Below, piece by piece: positions 59,758 through 64,000 of a stretch of DNA of 64,000 bases. The notes beneath the pieces are model-generated. The model made no database searches. It worked only from the letters and a program-made list of their open reading frames with translations, and was not told the origin of the DNA. The position numbers and the translations under genes were made by a program. The DNA lies in contig NC_088310.1 in the NCBI RefSeq assembly GCF_910592395.1, positions 23,949,491-24,013,490 of the forward strand. Reading direction: 5' to 3'. The stretch comes from Lineus longissimus (taxonomy: Eukaryota; Nemertea; Pilidiophora; Heteronemertea; Lineidae). Positions within the stretch are counted from its first letter, which is position 1. Every line of letters starts with the position of its first letter.

Positions 59758-59793
59758 CCTCGACCCTATCCGCCGCGTAGCGGAGGGTCGAGG
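59758..59793. repeat. Hairpin next to the foldback element
   Basis: CCTCGACCCT pairs with AGGGTCGAGG, with a further CCGC/GCGG inner stem. It begins 1 bp beyond the right 8-bp target duplication. Confidence 0.8.
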
Positions 59794-60716
59794 AGGAAGC
59801 CTCGTTGATTTACCCGAGGCGAGCCATACACTATGCACTGTCATACCGAGCACTCTGGTATTGCAGATTATTCCCATAGAAAAACACTTGACCGGACACC
59901 GGAAGCTTACGCCCCCAAATCGAGTTTATGACGAGTGAATTGCCGTCAAGTACCAGTCTCTGTAATGAGTGATTGGAGGAGACTGGTGAAAGTGTATGAT
60001 ATAGTTGAGGCGGTGAGTCTACTCAGTGACAATTTTGTCAAAAATTAATGTGGCAAACTCTGACCTGAATAATATTTTTTGACGGAGACTCATAGATGTA
60101 GCTTGATCCGTTTACTCAGCAGCACTCCTTTTACCATTTCCATGAAATATTTGATGAAAAGTTGAATCGACTCATTTTTGTGAAAGTATTAATGTCCCTT
60201 GGTAGACTCTGATGAAGAATGAACATACAATAAGAAATTTTAGATATTTTCAAATTTCAGTTAAAATTTTCATTTTTTGAGCAAACATTGTTGGCCTGAG
60301 AGTATGACTGTACACTCCGGACGCAGTGGACTGGCCTCGTTCCTCACCCAAACGAGACCCAAATAGGCAATGGGCTGCATGCCAGGGGAGTCTCGGGAGT
60401 ATGCAGCATGCAGGCCACATGGAAGCACAATTCCATCCATCTGTTGTTCCTTCTGAGCTTAGAGTAACCAGCCTGTACTCCAAGAAAAGCATTGCATTCT
60501 ATCAGCTCTTTCACAATATCAATGTCAGCCTACATTCTTATGTTGAGGAGATCAGGGGTAATATTCGCTTCTCCGGCCCTATCAAGTTACGACACGTTTG
60601 CTTGTGGCATCACGCCTTAGGTTTTAACCGGGCCGTTCAAAACTCCCCATTTTTATAAGCGTTTCGTGATGTTTCCTTTAAAAATTGTCGCGACGCAATC
60701 CTGTCACCTGTCGACC

Positions 60717-60964
60717 AATACTTGACTTGCCAAACTCAGCTCGACGCCGAACTGCAGCGCCACTCGCGGACAAAGATAGAACAACTCGACATTTTTTTCA
60801 CCGGTTTTCTCGCTGCGCATGCGTACCAGCGGAAATCAACAAAAGATGACGCTGGTACGCATGTGCAGCAAGAAAACCGGTGAAAAAAATGTCGAGTTGT
60901 TCTATCTTTGTCCGCGAGTGGCGCTGCAGTTCGGCGTCGAGCTGAGATTGGCAAGTCAAGTATT
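60717..60964. repeat. Long hairpin: 115-bp arms, 18-bp loop
   Basis: The arms at 60717-60831 and 60850-60964 are reverse complements with only a few differences. The loop is A-rich. No target duplication is evident. It may be a foldback MITE or a source of hairpin RNA; open frames across it are symmetric artefacts. Confidence 0.9.
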
Positions 60965-61036
60965 ACGAAACCAAGGGAATTCCATAAGCCAATCAGAAAC
61001 GAGCATTGCTAATTGGCTGAGGGTGACTTTGGTTTG

Positions 61037-61070
61037 ACCATGGAGGTATTATTAAGAGTACCTCCATGGT
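61037..61070. repeat. CCATGGAGGTA hairpin, right copy
   Basis: A 12-bp perfect stem (ACCATGGAGGTA) with a 10-base loop. A near-identical stem occurs at 46652-46677. Confidence 0.85.
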
Positions 61071-61919
61071 TTGACCTATATACTATATAGGTAGAATGTT
61101 TTTTAACCAGGATGAATTCCTAACCTAACCCCTGGCCGTTTCATTTATTCCATTCCATAAATTCTTTCTGCGAAGCGCTACTCTGGTTTAACATGTGTGT
61201 GTATCCAGTAAGTTTACCAGTTTTTTCCACTCGTTTTCATTGTAAGAATCTGTTTTAGGAAACACTAGCAACTGTACTGATTAACACCCTTTACGATTTC
61301 TATAGACCCAATCCATAATGATCAAATAAAAAGGTTATTCATTCATGGCTCATGGCCAATCCCAATGGCCATTACCAATCTGGCTTGACCCATTACATCT
61401 GACACCTTTGTTTGGTTATCTTAGGCAACAACAGATTCTGTCAAGCTTGAAAGAAAGTTTGGGCATGTTACATAAAACCACTACCTGTCACATTTTATAT
61501 TCGAATGCTTGGTTCAAGCATGCAGTGCAGGCAGAACATTCGTTCTGGCAGGGTTTACATGGTTCTTCCAAAAAGAACTGTCTTCAATTTTGACTTATTT
61601 CAACATTCTGAAGTAGCAAAATTATTTGTGTTCAGCATCAATTTTCTGAATGGTGGGTATAACCGTGACTGAATCTTGACATTATCTCGTTTTACAGGCA
61701 AAAGAGATTTTGGAAGAAAGCACAACTTTCCTTTGTTTTTTTTTGGGCGGGAAAATGCATTGCCTTATTATGACCCAATCTGCAGGTTTCAATACAGAGA
61801 TCACTCGTAGATATCTCTGAGAACAATTTTTACAACTTCTGAACAGGTTGTTTGTTTGAGAGAGAGAGACTGAGAGATAAAGACAGTCAAATAGATGTTG
61901 CACTTTTTGTTCTGACATA

Positions 61920-62490
61920 CTTTTCAAGGTCACAGAGGTCAAATGGCATAAATTAGCCATCATGGTGTTATGGCACGTTTCTTAACCGCAAAAGCGATGA
62001 ACTTGAAACCTGGCACCAACAAATATTTTGGCAAAAGATAAAAAAGATCATCAAATTCTTATGTATTGGAGGTACATGTACATGTATTTTGCTAATGGAA
62101 AGATGGAAAATATTATATCAAGGATCTTTCGGTGTGACACTGACAGGTGACTGTGAAGTGTGTTAATTGGACAAAAGAAATAATGGAAAGATTCACCTTC
62201 ATCCAGCATCGTTATTTTTTTATTTCTCAAACTTGGTGGTTGTGACAGTACATGGGACAAGAGGATATCTTCATAGTCTCAGACAGTTGGAAAATCAATG
62301 AATATTTTGGCCCAACTGGCATTCATTTGACTAAAACAGAGGTACTCCTTGCTAAAGAAATTGTTAAAGGAAAATAATCACTGAGTTGTCTCCGTGTTTT
62401 CAGTAACATTTTTATGGTCGCTACTCATAGATAAGATTTTTATCTGACCTCCTTTTCAAGGTCACAGAGGTCAAATGGGGTCAATTTACT
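61920..62490. repeat. Reverse-oriented fragments of the ~300-bp dispersed repeat
   Basis: CAAGGTCACAGAGGTCAAATG occurs near 61926 and again near 62458, each with further similarity to the array at 29256-30420 (for example GGCACGTTTCTTAA). Between them the similarity is weak. Confidence 0.75.
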
Positions 62491-62699
62491 GTTACTACTC
62501 TGGGTGTACATTGTAGATATGCTACTCAATACTTCAAGAAATGTAAAACAATACAAAAGAAAGAAAGAAGTGCACATACGTCTAGGGAAACCCTGAATGA
62601 AAATGAGAAACTTATTTCAGCCATTATTTTTAGGTGCTAATTTCATGACTTCTTGTAGAATTGCTGTTATTATGTATCTGTGCCAATTTATCTTTACAG

Positions 62700-63484
62700 A
62701 TGCTTCAAACCCTCTCCGCAATTGCAACTGAAGAATCTTGTATGATTTGCAAGGGTATGTATACCATTAGGTTATGACATGCCCAATCGGTCAATAAAGT
62801 GCCAAGTTGTCAAATGGCTAAATATAGAGAAATTGTATGCGCATGCACAACATGACTCCACAACCTCTATAACATCCTGATTTGCGCAGGGTGTCCTGTA
62901 TCTCTCTTACAACATGGTCCCCTCTGAAAAGCTATTCAAATTTATCACCACTGAATTGTGTTCAGTGAAAGCGTGGAAATTAAATGATTTTCCAATAAGC
63001 AGAATGGAGAGAGACCTTCCCTTTCAGAACCCCTTTTTTATCAGACTTTTGCTGTTTCTAAGAAGGGGAAAACAGCTTGCTCAAATTATTTATGGAATCT
63101 GGCCACCACAGAACTTTTTCATGGTGTCCATTTCTTGGCCAGAACAGAAGAATCTCATCAATCTTGTCATGAGTCAGGAGGCCATGTTGGAAGGTGTATG
63201 CAATCTGATTGGTTCCTCATGTGGATGTACCACGAACTAGCTCACATTTATTTCCATAAATACAAAGGAATAAGGTCAACCTCTGCCAAAGGAAGGCAAA
63301 TCATGAAAAAATTGAGAGATATAATTCAACCACCATTTTTAGGAATTTAGTATAAGTAATGTCTAATGATTATACAGTACAGCATTGCTGTAAATTACGC
63401 ATTTGTGCTGATTTGTCATTTCAGATGACACAACCTTGTCTGCAATTGCATTCGAAGATTCTCGTTTGATTTCCAAGAAGAAGG
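62700..63484 (+). other. Two related exon-like segments of unknown status
   Basis: Segments 62700-62754 and 63425-63484 are both preceded by a TTTACAG/TTTCAG acceptor-like site and followed by AAGG|GTAKGT donor-like sites. They share GCAATTGCA, GAAGA and TGATTT blocks, and about 40 bp upstream of each is also similar. The second reads TLSAIAFEDSRLISKKK; the first reads TLSAIATEESCMICK, but one base of length difference upstream changes the phase. They could be exons of a gene that continues to the right, or a tandem duplication of non-coding DNA. Confidence 0.35.
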
Positions 63485-63950
63485 GTAGGTATATATACTT
63501 GTCTGACTTGTCAATAGAGGTGCCACTGTCAAATCTGTGTTATCGTTGGTAAAATAAACATGCAACTTGACCCCCACAGGGCCTCAAGGCTGTGAAAAAA
63601 ATTACAGACTAATAATCTGCGAGATTTATGGAAAAAGAATGAAACAATTTATTTTGGCGTGAAGAATGCAAATTACGAAACACATCTAACTGTTATCCCC
63701 ATTGCAACTTTATTATATATGCACTCTTCTAAGAGATAAAAGATATTAAAACTTTCAACTTATTCATTTTTGCATATTCAAAATAAAACATTTTTATCCC
63801 ATGAAATGTTTATCAAATGCGGTAATATATTCGGTACATACATCATGTAGCCACTGCTAAATCATATTTTGGCCATGTAATTAAAAGAAAGTAAAATAAA
63901 TTGACAGTGACACTTCTATCTGGAAATCGAGCGGTTATTCAAAAGTTGTA

Positions 63951-63980
63951 TGTTGTGTTTGTGTGTGTGTGTGTGTGTGA
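63951..63980. repeat. (GT)n dinucleotide microsatellite
   Basis: About ten GT units lie close to the right edge of the window. Confidence 0.9.
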
Positions 63981-64000
63981 GATGGGATTGAACAAGGGTG

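Noticed and set aside
59282-59877. Open frames of up to 178 codons in the opposing array
   Set aside because: Same repeat artefact on the reverse arm.
62914-63240. A 108-codon plus-strand open frame
   Set aside because: No domain or splice context, and a composition like random A/T-rich DNA.
1-64000. CRISPR arrays, operons or other prokaryotic systems
   Set aside because: Split genes with GT-AG introns show animal nuclear DNA; the tandem arrays have no regular repeat-spacer pattern.

Overview
This window is nuclear DNA from an animal. Its genes are split by GT-AG introns, some longer than 10 kb, and intergenic and intronic DNA is rich in repeats. It carries four recognisable protein genes: an ACBD3 (Golgi ACB/GOLD-domain protein) orthologue, an SLC16-type monocarboxylate transporter, a membrane-anchored FkbM-type methyltransferase and a GPR158/GPR179-like class C receptor. 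Together with a DIRS retrotransposon and abundant short repeats, this suggests a marine invertebrate, perhaps a hemichordate, echinoderm or lophotrochozoan. The sequence alone does not settle the phylum.

Layout. (1) Positions 1194-39402, minus strand: the whole coding region of an ACBD3 gene, rebuilt here as nine exons with consistent phases (468 codons plus stop). It has a second, homologous copy of exon 7 (7b at 9049-9221 beside 7a at 7420-7532). Both copies have the same entry and exit phases, and using both would break the frame, so they look mutually exclusive. (2) Positions 10794-17347: an apparently intact DIRS-type tyrosine-recombinase retrotransposon inside ACBD3 intron 6, on the same strand as the gene. 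It has inverted terminal repeats, an internal complementary region that matches both element ends joined together, and gag, RT/RNase H/methyltransferase-like and recombinase frames. (3) Positions 39403-40047: a short divergent promoter region with an NRF-1-like palindrome. (4) Positions 40048-42368, plus strand: a two-exon SLC16 transporter gene. (5) Positions 44812-46300, minus strand: a three-exon FkbM-type methyltransferase. (6) Positions 48247-57945, plus strand: a 13-exon GPR158/179-like receptor with a very short cytoplasmic tail. (7) Positions 57946-64000: no confident gene. This part holds a 986-bp foldback element built from 21-bp minisatellites with an 8-bp target duplication, a 115-bp-arm hairpin, fragments of a dispersed ~300-bp repeat, and two related exon-like segments.

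The four genes do not form a pathway; this is an ordinary animal gene neighbourhood. ACBD3 and the transporter start about 650 bp apart in opposite directions and probably share a promoter region. The points most worth following up are the ACBD3 exon-7 pair, the intact DIRS element with its no-duplication insertion junction, and the foldback minisatellite element.
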